Source: an uncultured Peptococcaceae bacterium
GTDB lineage: Bacteria > Bacillota > Peptococcia > Peptococcales > Peptococcaceae
NCBI GenBank assembly: GCA_958451915.1
Contig: CAUDRX010000060.1
Coordinates: forward strand, 1-12,449
Reading direction: 5' to 3'
DNA length: 12,449 nucleotides
Part shown: in pieces, positions 1-7,771 of the stretch
Layout: every line of letters starts with the position of its first letter
Numbering within the stretch: position 1 is the stretch's first letter
The notes under the pieces: generated by a model
Database searches by the model: none
What the model was told of the DNA's origin: nothing
Seen by the model: the letters and a program-made list of their open reading frames with translations, nothing else
Program-made: the position numbers and the translations under genes

Positions 1-142
1 CAGGAAAAGCCTGCCAGTGATCAAAGAGGCCATAGACAAGGATGCTTAAAAAAACAAGCCAAAACCCTGGAAGCATCGGTACAAAAGTCCCGATCACACC
101 AGCAGCCATGGCAACAATGAGAAGCCATGCATAAATGTCCAT
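1..142 (-). CDS. DUF456 family membrane protein, N-terminal part (runs off left edge)
   Basis: Only the first 47 codons are in the window; the rest lies beyond base 1. The translation starts MDIYAWLLIVAMAAGVIG and continues with the segment TFVPMLPGFWLVFLSILVYG. It is strongly hydrophobic, with two likely membrane helices joined by a Pro/Gly turn (PMLPG). The G-x-I-G-T-x-x-P-x-L-P-G pattern is typical of the DUF456 family of small integral membrane proteins, whose function is unknown. The ATG at 142-140 follows the stop codon of the PLP-lyase gene by one base, and its GGAGGG ribosome site (153-148) lies inside the end of that gene. Translation of the two is therefore probably coupled and the gene belongs to the long leftward operon. 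The family call rests on a short motif and could change with the full sequence. Confidence 0.72.
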   Translation of the reverse strand, partial: MDIYAWLLIVAMAAGVIGTFVPMLPGFWLVFLSILVYGLFDHWQAFP

Positions 143-143
143 T

Positions 144-1412
144 TTATCCCTCCATATTCTTTGCAGCCAAACAAACAGATGCAATCACATGCGCGATTGA
201 CAAGCCCCCCTGCATGTAACCAATGTATGGCTCACGCATAGGCCCATCAATGCTAAGCTCGATGGAAGAGCCCTGGATAAAGGTTCCGCCCGCCATGATC
301 ACAGGGTCGTCATACCCAGGCAGCTGATCATCGTATGGCGTGACATAGCTCTCAAGAGCAGAAGCCGCTTGGATCCCCTGACAAAACTTTCGCAGCTTGT
401 CCGGATCGCCAAAAGCAATGCATTGGATAATATCTGTCCGGGGATCGTCGGCAGTTGGAGAAACGATATAACCTTTTGCGCCAAGATAAGCTGCCGTAAA
501 AGTCGCTCCTTTCAACGCTTGTTCAACGATCAGCGGTGCCATAAACAGGCCTTGAAATGCTGGTCGGTTAAAATCCAGCGATGAACTGACATCATCACTG
601 ATACCAGGTGCTGTCAAGCGCTGTGCGCTCGCATCGACGAGTTCCGCCTTACCTGCAATATAACCGCCGCGCGGCGCCAGGCCACCACCCGGATTCTTTA
701 TGAGTGAACCTGCAATGATATCTGCACCTACCTCAAGTGGCTCCCTGCTCTCTACAAATTCACCATAGCAATTATCTACAAAAATGATAATATCTTCAGA
801 GATACTCTTCACGACCTTGCATGCACATGCAATCTTTTCAATGGAAAGGCTATCCCGCCATTCATATCCACGAGAACGCTGGATCATCACCATCTTGGTC
901 TGAGGCGAGACCATTCTGCGAATCCCATTCTCGTCAAAATCATTATCAATAAGCGGCACGCTTTTATGGATAACACCAAGTTCACGCAAAGTCCCCTGTG
1001 CATCCGCGCTCTTACCGATAACTGTTTGCAGAGTATCATACGGCATCCCGCTGATCGAAACAACCTCATCCCCTGGCCGTAAGATACCAAAAAGAACAGT
1101 AGCGATCGCATGAGTACCACTGACCAGATTGGAACGTACCAAAGCTTTTTCAGCACAGAAAAGATCTGCCCATACACGTTCCAGCACATCACGTCCAGTA
1201 TCACCGTAACCATAACCTGTCGAACCATTCAGATGAAAATCAGCCACCTGATTCTTTTGAAATGCCTGCAGCACTTTGATCTGATTGGCCTGAGTAACGT
1301 CCGTAAAATGTGCCCACTGAGGCGCAATTGAGGCCAGTGTCTGCTCCACCAGCGCTATATCATCATCATTCAATCCTGCAAATTGTTTTATTCTATCAAG
1401 AAAATAAGACAT
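144..1412 (-). CDS. ynbB: PLP-dependent methionine gamma-lyase family protein (YnbB / 'aluminium resistance' family)
   Basis: A 422-residue fold-type I PLP enzyme of the Met_gamma_lyase (YnbB) family. Visible features are a Gly-rich stretch NGSTGYGYGDTGRD (62-74), the PLP-phosphate region SNLVSGTHA (94-102), the cofactor Asp in IIFVDNCYGE (D213), and the probable Schiff-base lysine K239 in SLIKNPGGG. The C-terminal segment GGTFIQGSSIELSIDGP is also characteristic. The family resembles cystathionine/methionine lyases, but its true substrate is poorly established, and the 'aluminium resistance' name is historical. I chose the ATG at 1412, five bases after the hflX stop. A GTG at 1424 would add four residues and overlap hflX; neither start has a strong ribosome site. 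In Bacillus subtilis the same pair (ynbA/hflX then ynbB) is adjacent, which supports the identity. The gene appears intact. Confidence 0.9.
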   Translation of the reverse strand: MSYFLDRIKQFAGLNDDDIALVEQTLASIAPQWAHFTDVTQANQIKVLQAFQKNQVADFHLNGSTGYGYGDTGRDVLERVWADLFCAEKALVRSNLVSGTHAIATVLFGILRPGDEVVSISGMPYDTLQTVIGKSADAQGTLRELGVIHKSVPLIDNDFDENGIRRMVSPQTKMVMIQRSRGYEWRDSLSIEKIACACKVVKSISEDIIIFVDNCYGEFVESREPLEVGADIIAGSLIKNPGGGLAPRGGYIAGKAELVDASAQRLTAPGISDDVSSSLDFNRPAFQGLFMAPLIVEQALKGATFTAAYLGAKGYIVSPTADDPRTDIIQCIAFGDPDKLRKFCQGIQAASALESYVTPYDDQLPGYDDPVIMAGGTFIQGSSIELSIDGPMREPYIGYMQGGLSIAHVIASVCLAAKNMEG

Positions 1413-1417
1413 TCTTT

Positions 1418-3241
1418 TTACCACTTCGTTTCATTTTCAAATTCTGACGGGAGATATTCCCGGAAATACTTTCTGGCTTCCACTAAAGGGATCTGCACTT
1501 TAAGGTCGACACCAGCTTCCCCATACTCTTCTGACAAGATATGACCTGCCCGATGTGCCTGAGCGACCAACTGTCCCTGCTTTTCATTATATGGCAAGGA
1601 CATCTCAAGAATAATATCCGAAGCCTGTGCCAGTTCCTTTAAAAAAGCTAGCAATTCCTCGAGACCTTGTCCTGTCACGCAGGAAACAAAGCATTTCTGC
1701 GAATAATGCAAAGAAGAGGAAAAAACTGGCAGCTCGTCGCAAAGATCGATTTTGTTGCAAACAAGGATATGTTTCTTTTCCTGTAAACCGAGGGACATCA
1801 AGATTTCCTCAACTACACGGATCCGTTCATCGATGCCTTCTTTTGCAATATCAACAACATGAAGCAAGACATCAGCATACTGCAATTCTTCTAGTGTTGC
1901 CTTAAAAGCATCAAGCAGCTGAGATGGTAAATCACGGATAAAACCTACCGTGTCACTGATCAAGATCGTCTCCCCAGTTTTCAGTATCAAACGCCGAGTG
2001 GTAGGGTCCAATGTCGCGAATAGCTGATCAGCCGCATAAATATTATCGTCGGTAAGTTTATTGAGCAAGGAGCTTTTACCAGCATTCGTATAACCTACAA
2101 GTGCGACTTGAAGGCCACGCTGTTTCATACGAGCATTTCGCTGAAGCTGACGGTTGCTCTTAACATTTTCGAGTTCGCGAGAGATATGGTGAATACGCCG
2201 ACGGATGTGCCGCCGATCGGTCTCCAACTTGGTCTCCCCAGGGCCGCGTGTACCTACCCCGCCGCCCAATCTGGAAAGCGCGGTTCCCATCCCTGTGAGG
2301 CGCGGCAAAAGATAATTCAGCTGAGCCAGTTCTACCTGATATTTTCCTTCACGGCTGCGTGCGCGCTGAGCAAAAATATCTAAGATCAGAACAGTCTTAT
2401 CGATCACCTTAACATTCAGACGATCAGTGAGCATCTGATTATATGATGGTGTCAACGCCTGATCAAAGACGACCACGTCAGCCGCTTCATTCTGTACCAG
2501 CATCGCGATCTCTTCCAGTTTTCCGGCTCCGATCTTATGCTGATTGCCTTTCATGATCTGCACAATGACACCGACCACTTCAAGACCAGCTGTTGCTGCG
2601 AGTTCTTCGAGTTCTTCTTTTGCAATGTCTAATTCATGCTGTGCGCGCTGCGCAGGCTGCAAGACCAGAATTGCCCGTTCCTTCTCACTTTCCGTCGCTA
2701 CACTCGGTTGCCGCTCGAGCTCACGCTCGAAAAGCTGCACACGAGCCATGACAGAAAGCTTACTAAAAGTTGTCCAGGACAGATCCTCTGCCAATAGAAT
2801 CTCTGCATCTGTAAGCGCCTCTGCAACCGGAGCAAGCAAAGAAACCGCTACACGTACAGCTGATCCTTGCATTGCAATCGCTACCATACAATCGTAATGC
2901 AGACTTTTAAGTGCGCTTAGATCCGCTTCAGAAAAATGCGCAGTGCCACTGGGATGTGTGTGCACACAACGCACGCCAGCATAACCGGATTGCCAACGCC
3001 TGCGTTTAAGATCAAAGACTGGCGCCTTATCAACCTGTCCAACTGAGACCATGAGGATCTGTCCACTGCGATCAATAAACACTGCGACTTCCCGTTTGAT
3101 CTCCAGACTGATAGCAAGCATCGCCTGAGCCAGTTCTTCATTTGCAACCTCTCCACGCGGCACCACAATATCGGCAAGGGCGCGCAGATCATCACATTGA
3201 CGTCGACTCAGGCCATCGATTCTTCCTGTTAATCTATCCAC
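1418..3241 (-). CDS. hflX: GTPase HflX with N-terminal JAMM-like extension
   Basis: A 607-residue HflX, a TRAFAC-class GTPase that binds the ribosomal large subunit and, in studied species, splits stalled or stressed 70S ribosomes. The HflX-specific N domain covers about 190-370 and includes the signature GTRGPGETKLETDRR (330-344) before a basic helix. The G domain has G1 GYTNAGKSS (383-391), a switch segment FATLDPTTRR, G3 DTVGF (430-434) and G4 NKID (496-499). The C-terminal domain ends at TKW. Residues 1-180 are an extension absent from E. coli-type HflX (about 430 aa). It contains RCVHTHPSG and SEAD, a spacing that fits a JAMM metal site. The GTG start at 3241 is supported by a GGAGG site (3255-3251). 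The gene follows pyrE by 39 bp and precedes the PLP-lyase gene by 5 bp. Confidence 0.96.
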   Translation of the reverse strand: MDRLTGRIDGLSRRQCDDLRALADIVVPRGEVANEELAQAMLAISLEIKREVAVFIDRSGQILMVSVGQVDKAPVFDLKRRRWQSGYAGVRCVHTHPSGTAHFSEADLSALKSLHYDCMVAIAMQGSAVRVAVSLLAPVAEALTDAEILLAEDLSWTTFSKLSVMARVQLFERELERQPSVATESEKERAILVLQPAQRAQHELDIAKEELEELAATAGLEVVGVIVQIMKGNQHKIGAGKLEEIAMLVQNEAADVVVFDQALTPSYNQMLTDRLNVKVIDKTVLILDIFAQRARSREGKYQVELAQLNYLLPRLTGMGTALSRLGGGVGTRGPGETKLETDRRHIRRRIHHISRELENVKSNRQLQRNARMKQRGLQVALVGYTNAGKSSLLNKLTDDNIYAADQLFATLDPTTRRLILKTGETILISDTVGFIRDLPSQLLDAFKATLEELQYADVLLHVVDIAKEGIDERIRVVEEILMSLGLQEKKHILVCNKIDLCDELPVFSSSLHYSQKCFVSCVTGQGLEELLAFLKELAQASDIILEMSLPYNEKQGQLVAQAHRAGHILSEEYGEAGVDLKVQIPLVEARKYFREYLPSEFENETKW

Positions 3242-3250
3242 GATTTGCGC

Positions 3251-3255
3251 CCTCC
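3251..3255 (-). promoter_or_regulatory. hflX ribosome binding site
   Basis: The minus strand reads GGGAGGG here, with core GGAGG nine bases before GTG at 3241. It supports a GTG start, since no in-frame ATG lies nearby. The 39-bp gap to pyrE holds no evident terminator, so hflX is probably co-transcribed with the pyr genes. Confidence 0.7.
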
Positions 3256-3280
3256 CTTACCCGTTTCTTCATAATATCGA

Positions 3281-3865
3281 TCAGATACCAGGGCGGCTGC
3301 CTGGCTTCTGGATAGGCTGCCCATCTTTACACATTGGGCACTCATCAGCAGTATATGTTGGGAAAGTTAACTGGATCAAGGATTTGAATGGAACTTTCAG
3401 CTTTATAGTATTGCCAGGGGTACGGTCGATGATCGAAGTTGCAGCAACCACTTCAGCGCCCTGTGCCTGCAAAAGTTCAACAACTTCCTGTGCAGAACCA
3501 CCAGTCGTCAGAACATCTTCAGTGACCAGGCAACGAGTCCCTGGTTCTACGTGGAAACCACGACGCAGGGTCATCACGCCATTTTCACGTTCTGCAAAAA
3601 TAGCCGGCACATTCAGCGCTCGCCCTACTTCATAAGCAACTAAGATCCCGCCGATCGCAGGTCCAACGACCATTTGAATGTTATCATCTTTAAAGAGTGC
3701 AGCAATCTCGGCGCAGACTTTTTCTGCGACACGAGGAAATTTTAAGAGCTGAGAACACTGGATATAATTGCCACTGTGAAGACCGGAGCTGAGTTTGAAA
3801 TGCCCTGTCTGATAAGCGCCTGTTTCAGTTAAGATCTGCATCAATTCATCATTTGTCATAGCCAT
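3281..3865 (-). CDS. pyrE: Orotate phosphoribosyltransferase
   Basis: A 194-residue type I phosphoribosyltransferase that joins orotate to PRPP, giving OMP, the fifth step of de novo UMP synthesis in the cytosol. The orotate/loop region FKLSSGLHSGNYIQC is at 23-37, and MVVGPAIGGILVAYEVG at 65-81 is the conserved core. The PRPP-binding motif LVTEDVLTTGGSA is at 113-125, with the acidic pair E117-D118. The C-terminus has a CPMC pair (C176, C179) followed by KPGSRPG; this Cys-containing tail is a form I recall from clostridial and related PyrE proteins. The length is usual for the family. The ATG at 3865 has a clear GGAGG site (3877-3873) inside the end of pyrF, and the pyrF stop is two bases upstream, so translation is probably coupled. 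Confidence 0.97.
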   Translation of the reverse strand: MAMTNDELMQILTETGAYQTGHFKLSSGLHSGNYIQCSQLLKFPRVAEKVCAEIAALFKDDNIQMVVGPAIGGILVAYEVGRALNVPAIFAERENGVMTLRRGFHVEPGTRCLVTEDVLTTGGSAQEVVELLQAQGAEVVAATSIIDRTPGNTIKLKVPFKSLIQLTFPTYTADECPMCKDGQPIQKPGSRPGI

Positions 3866-3867
3866 TT

Positions 3868-4593
3868 TTATTCCTCCGTAATAGACATCTCATTTAATAC
3901 TTTCATCGTTGCCGCCACAGGATCCTCTGCTTTTGTGATCGGACGGCCTACAACAATGTGGTTAACGCCTTGGGCAATCGCTTCTGCCGGTGTCAGCACA
4001 CGCTTTTGATCACCCTTCTGCGCCCACTCGGGACGCACACCTGGACAAACGGTTAAAAATTCAGGGGCTGCCACTGACTGCCGGATCAGCGGCACCTCTC
4101 TCGGTGAGCAGACGACACCCGAGAGACCGGCTTCATAAGTCAAGGCTGCAAGGCGCTGAACATTTTCGTCGACGGAACCGCTAAAGCCCACACGTGCTAA
4201 ACCGTCTGCATCAAAGCTCGTGAGGATCGTCACGCCGATCAGTCTTGGGACTGGCAGGCCATTTGCAATCGCACCTTCGGCTGTAGCCTCGCGTGCACGC
4301 TGCATCATCTCCAAACCGCCGCCAGCATGAACATTGAACATATCAACCCCCAAACCGGCCGCCCAACGACAGGCTTGAGCTACAGTATTTGGGATATCAT
4401 GAAACTTTAAATCTAAAAAGATCTTCTTTTGACGATCTTTCAATGCATCAATCACACTGCCTCTTGAATTCAGGAACAGTTCCAATCCTACTTTATAATA
4501 GCTGGCTGCTTCGCCGATCGCGTCAACCAATGCTAACGCATCTTCACCCCGTGCAAAATCAAGGGCAATGATCAATTGTTCTTTTGTTGCCAT
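3868..4593 (-). CDS. pyrF: Orotidine 5'-phosphate decarboxylase
   Basis: A 241-residue OMP decarboxylase that converts OMP to UMP, the last step of the pathway. It has the TIM-barrel active-site residues of the family: D12 in IIALDF, K34 in YYKVGLELF, and the D-x-K-x-x-D array in FLDLKFHDIPNTV (D61, K63, D66). The phosphate-binding end is HIVVGRPITKAEDP. The ATG at 4593 shares one base with the pyrD stop (TAATG), a typical coupled junction, with GGAAAG a few bases upstream as a weak ribosome site. A GTG twelve bases further upstream would add MERI and is less likely. The length suits the bacterial type I enzyme, and it appears complete and functional. Confidence 0.97.
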   Translation of the reverse strand: MATKEQLIIALDFARGEDALALVDAIGEAASYYKVGLELFLNSRGSVIDALKDRQKKIFLDLKFHDIPNTVAQACRWAAGLGVDMFNVHAGGGLEMMQRAREATAEGAIANGLPVPRLIGVTILTSFDADGLARVGFSGSVDENVQRLAALTYEAGLSGVVCSPREVPLIRQSVAAPEFLTVCPGVRPEWAQKGDQKRVLTPAEAIAQGVNHIVVGRPITKAEDPVAATMKVLNEMSITEE

Positions 4594-5516
4594 TATTCTT
4601 TCCACGCCTTCCCAATGATCTCATTGATATCTTTGATCCCTCGTTCGTCACAGTACCGTTCCATCCCCTCAAGCACCTTGAGCGGAGCCATTGGATCGCG
4701 GAAATTAGCTGCACCCACAGCAACCATCTGTGCCCCTGCCAACATATATTCGATGGCATCACGCCAGTTAGTGATACCTCCCATCCCAAGGATCGGAATC
4801 GATACCTCCTGAGCAACCTGATAGACCATACGTACACCAACAGGGCGAATCGCTGCACCAGAAAGCCCGCCTGTCACATTGCCCAAAACTGGCTTTTGAC
4901 GGTTCACATCAATACTCATACCCATTAGCGTATTGATCAGAGACAAACCATCGGCCCCGGCCTCTTCACAAGCCCTGGCAATAGAAACGATATCTGTAAC
5001 GTTTGGAGAAAGCTTCATCAAGACAGGCTTATCTGTTTCCGACTTCACGGCACGACAAACATCCGCAGCAGCCGCACAGTCCGTCCCGAAGACCATCCCG
5101 CCGGCATGAACATTCGGGCAAGAGATATTTACTTCATACATGACAATCTCATCAACATCGTTCAGAGCACGCGAAACATCTGCATACGTTTCCAGCGTGC
5201 CACCAAAGATATTGGCGATTATCTTGCAAGTGCCTAAACGTTCACGCATCTTCGGCAGATACTCCGCTTTAAATACATTTGCACCAGGGTTTTCAAGGCC
5301 AATGCAATTCAGCATCCCTGCAGGCGTCTCGGTAATACGGACCCCCGCGTTGCCCTTTTGTGGATACGCCGAAAGGCCCTTTGTCGTTATCGAACCAAGG
5401 CGCTCAACAGGTACAAAACGGCCATATTCAATACCAAAGCCATAAGTACCAGAGCAGGTTGAGACAGGGTTTTTAAATGTGACCCCTGCAAAAGTGGTCT
5501 CCATTTTAACGCTCAT
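4593..5516 (-). CDS. pyrD: Dihydroorotate dehydrogenase B, catalytic subunit (class 1B, NAD-dependent)
   Basis: A 307-residue FMN enzyme that oxidises dihydroorotate to orotate. It is class 1B because the catalytic base is Cys, C133 in EVNISCPNVHAGG, and because the partner gene pyrK sits directly upstream. Other family residues are K46 in TTKGLS, the substrate loop MLNCIGLENPG (68-78), K168 in MKLSPNVTDI, and the FMN-phosphate segments GGLSG (216-220) and GMGGI (244-248). Class 1B enzymes work as a PyrD2PyrK2 heterotetramer that passes electrons to NAD+. The start chosen is the ATG at 5516, which overlaps the pyrK stop as ATGA and has a strong AGGAGGTGG site upstream. A longer reading from 5561 would add 15 residues overlapping pyrK and lacks this support. 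Confidence 0.97.
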   Translation of the reverse strand: MSVKMETTFAGVTFKNPVSTCSGTYGFGIEYGRFVPVERLGSITTKGLSAYPQKGNAGVRITETPAGMLNCIGLENPGANVFKAEYLPKMRERLGTCKIIANIFGGTLETYADVSRALNDVDEIVMYEVNISCPNVHAGGMVFGTDCAAAADVCRAVKSETDKPVLMKLSPNVTDIVSIARACEEAGADGLSLINTLMGMSIDVNRQKPVLGNVTGGLSGAAIRPVGVRMVYQVAQEVSIPILGMGGITNWRDAIEYMLAGAQMVAVGAANFRDPMAPLKVLEGMERYCDERGIKDINEIIGKAWKE

Positions 5517-6283
5517 GCCAATTCCACCTCCTCGGACCAGAAGACTGGGCCATCCTGACATACTTTTGGGTAGACCGCAGCATCCGGGTTACCCGAGCGG
5601 CATGTGCAGCCTAAGCAAACCCCAACGCCACAGGCCATTTTCCCCTCAAGAGAAAGCTGGCAGGAAATTTCAGATTCATCCGCAAAGCGCTTTACAGCAG
5701 CAAGCATCGGGGTAGGTCCGCAAGCATAGATCCGGTCGCAATCTTTGATCGCTTCAAAATACGTGCTCACAAAACCTTTTGTTCCCAAACTACCATCTTC
5801 TGTCGCATATAAAAGACGTACATCCTTACCTGAGTAAGATGCAAGCCCCTGTAATTGCGCTTTACTACGACCGCCTGCGATAAAGGTAAGATCATTGTTT
5901 TTTGTGAGAAGCACATCCGCAAGATATTCAAAAGGCGCTTTTCCAATACCGCCGCCAATCATTACGATCTTACTATCTCTGATCTCCAGATCAAAGCCTC
6001 GACCAAGAGGCCCCAAAAGACTCACAGTATCACCTTCCTGCATTTCAGAAAGAGCTTCCGTCCCTTCGCCGACTACAGCAAACATCAAAGACAACACCCC
6101 GTCTTTACATTGATTGATGCTGATCGCACGACGCAAAAACGGTACAGTCCCTTTGCTGCATTCAACCATCACAAACTGGCCCGGCTTTGCTTCTTCACAT
6201 AGCGCAGGTGCAGCAAAATCAAATCGCCATTCATTCTCACTGATCTGTGATCTCTTGACGATCTTCACATCATGAAGCTGCAT
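5513..6283 (-). CDS. pyrK: Dihydroorotate dehydrogenase B, electron transfer subunit (FAD, 2Fe-2S)
   Basis: A 256-residue flavoprotein of the ferredoxin-NADP reductase superfamily. It carries electrons from PyrD's FMN through a 2Fe-2S centre and FAD to NAD+. The FAD-binding motif RRAISI is at 51-56, and the nucleotide-binding loop IGGGIGKAPF at 109-118. The NAD-side motif is YACGPTPML (186-194). The iron-sulfur ligands are C218-x4-C223-x2-C226-x15-C242, which fits the PyrK family. The ATG at 6283 follows a GGGGGTG ribosome site and lies 16 bp after the pyrC stop; an in-frame start at 6316 would overlap pyrC and is unlikely. The gene ends TGA inside the pyrD start codon (ATGA), so the two subunits are translationally coupled. 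It appears intact. Confidence 0.96.
   Translation of the reverse strand: MQLHDVKIVKRSQISENEWRFDFAAPALCEEAKPGQFVMVECSKGTVPFLRRAISINQCKDGVLSLMFAVVGEGTEALSEMQEGDTVSLLGPLGRGFDLEIRDSKIVMIGGGIGKAPFEYLADVLLTKNNDLTFIAGGRSKAQLQGLASYSGKDVRLLYATEDGSLGTKGFVSTYFEAIKDCDRIYACGPTPMLAAVKRFADESEISCQLSLEGKMACGVGVCLGCTCRSGNPDAAVYPKVCQDGPVFWSEEVELA
5524..5533 (-). promoter_or_regulatory. pyrD ribosome binding site (decides the start)
   Basis: The minus strand reads GAGGAGGTGG inside the last codons of pyrK, about eight bases before ATG at 5516. It fixes the pyrD start at MSVKMETT rather than at the longer in-frame start at 5561. Confidence 0.75.
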
Positions 6284-6299
6284 CTTCACACCCCCTGTC

Positions 6300-7583
6300 T
6301 CAAACAATCTGCCCATCTTTCAGAACGACGCGCCCTGCACGCAATACCATGCGTGGCCAACCACGCAGGCGCTCACCAGTATATGGACAGTTTTTACCTT
6401 TGCTGTAGAACTTAGCAGGGTCAACTGTTTTTTCATCATTAGGGTCAAAGATCATCACATCTGCGACCTTACCCACAGACAAACTGCCGCGATCGATACG
6501 CAGAAGATCAGCCGGATTACAGCTCATGATCGTTACGATCTCGCTCAGAGTAAAGCGGCCGCTCTCTACCAAATGGGTCCAGATCAATGGAAAAGCCACT
6601 TCAATGCTGGAAATGCCATTAGCAGCACGTTCAAACTCAACATCTTTCTTATCGGCTGCATGCGGTGCGTGGTCAGTCCCGATACAAGTGATGATTCCTT
6701 CTTTTAACCCCTGGATGAGGGCTTCATTATCGGCTGGAGTACGCAGCGGTGGAGCAACTTTGGCATACGTATTATAGCCGCGTACAGCTTCTTCTGTCAG
6801 GAAAAGATGATGTGGCGTCACCTCGCAAGTAACTGGCAATCCCTTTGCCTTTGCTTCTTTTACCAAAGCCAAACCACTTGCAGTACTGAGGTGCTGGATA
6901 TGAAGACGGACACCCGTCATTTCTGCAAGCATGATATCGCGCATAATGATGATATCTTCAACAGCATTAGAAATGCCTGCCAACCCCATCTCAGTCGAAA
7001 GTGCACCGGCATTCATCACACCGGCCCCCTTCAGATCCTTGTCTTCACAATGGCTCATGAACAAAACATCATATGGCTTGCTATAAGTCATCGCCTTGCG
7101 AAGGATGCCGCTGTTCGCTACTGATTTACCATCTTCAGTAAAAGCGATACAGCCCGCTTCTTTTAAAAATCCGATCTCTGTGATCTCCTGTCCTTCCTGG
7201 CCTTTGGTAATCGCTGCGGTCTGCAATACATCCGCATACCCTAAACGCGCAGATTTGTCATAAATATAACGAACGATCGGTACATTATCGACGACTGGTG
7301 AAGTATTCGGCATCGCAACTACTGTCGTAAAACCGCCTGCAATGGCTGCCTTGCCGCCGCTCTCAAGATCTTCTGATTCTTCCTGACCAGGATCGCGCAA
7401 ATGCACGTGCGTATCGATCAAGCCCGGTGTTACATAACAGCCGCTAAGATCGTAGATCTCCTCCCCGTCTCTTTCTGGCAGATCAGGGCCCACCTCGGCA
7501 ATTACACCATCAACGATACGGATATCCGTTACCCCATCGATGGCCTGAGATGGGTCCACCAAATGTCCATTTTTTAACAGCAT
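6300..7583 (-). CDS. pyrC: Dihydroorotase (class I)
   Basis: A 427-residue amidohydrolase that cyclises carbamoyl-aspartate to dihydroorotate, the third step of the pathway. The zinc-site motifs are in family order: DTHVHLRDPGQEESEDLESG (57-76; H59, H61, then R63), MPNTSPVVDN (91-100), the metal Asp in FTEDGKSV (D151), H178 in MSHCED, H231 in IQHLST, and D304 in IGTDHAPH. The C-terminal beta-sandwich ends VVLKDGQIV. The length is that of class I enzymes such as those of Bacillus. The ATG at 7583 has a GGAGG site (7595-7591) encoded by the last codons of pyrB, and the pyrB stop is two bases upstream. An in-frame start at 7631 would run back into pyrB and is rejected. Expression may depend on ribosomes reaching the pyrB end. 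Confidence 0.97.
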   Translation of the reverse strand: MLLKNGHLVDPSQAIDGVTDIRIVDGVIAEVGPDLPERDGEEIYDLSGCYVTPGLIDTHVHLRDPGQEESEDLESGGKAAIAGGFTTVVAMPNTSPVVDNVPIVRYIYDKSARLGYADVLQTAAITKGQEGQEITEIGFLKEAGCIAFTEDGKSVANSGILRKAMTYSKPYDVLFMSHCEDKDLKGAGVMNAGALSTEMGLAGISNAVEDIIIMRDIMLAEMTGVRLHIQHLSTASGLALVKEAKAKGLPVTCEVTPHHLFLTEEAVRGYNTYAKVAPPLRTPADNEALIQGLKEGIITCIGTDHAPHAADKKDVEFERAANGISSIEVAFPLIWTHLVESGRFTLSEIVTIMSCNPADLLRIDRGSLSVGKVADVMIFDPNDEKTVDPAKFYSKGKNCPYTGERLRGWPRMVLRAGRVVLKDGQIV

Positions 7584-7590
7584 TCTTATA

Positions 7591-7595
7591 CCTCC
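7591..7595 (-). promoter_or_regulatory. pyrC ribosome binding site inside the pyrB end
   Basis: The minus strand reads GAGGAGGT, seven bases before the pyrC ATG at 7583. It is formed by the final Glu-Glu-Val codons of pyrB, so pyrC initiation is placed to depend on translation through the pyrB end. Confidence 0.7.
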
Positions 7596-7736
7596 TCTGC
7601 CATGAGCTTCAAAAGCGCCATACGCACACATAAACCATTGGTCACCTGTTCCAGGATCTTAGACTGTGGACCATCTGCCACATCGCCATCGATTTCGATG
7701 GCACGGTTGATCGGACCTGGATGGAGCACAATACAA

Positions 7737-7757
7737 TCTGGCTTTGCCTGAGCCAGA
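7737..7757 (-). other. Perfect 7-bp hairpin just after the pyrB in-frame TGA
   Basis: In the mRNA sense, arms TCTGGCT (7757-7751) and AGCCAGA (7743-7737) pair perfectly around the 7-base loop CAGGCAA. The stem starts 14 bases after the TGA. It is encoded by the conserved Leu-Ala-x-Ala-Lys-Pro-Asp stretch of pyrB, so it may be a coding coincidence. The loop lacks a G in its first two positions, unlike the usual bacterial SECIS element. Confidence 0.5.
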
Positions 7758-7771
7758 CGCGCCTTGTTCAA

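Noticed and set aside
3242..3280. A terminator between pyrE and hflX
   Set aside because: The 39-bp gap has only the short palindrome ATCGAT and no stem followed by a T-run.
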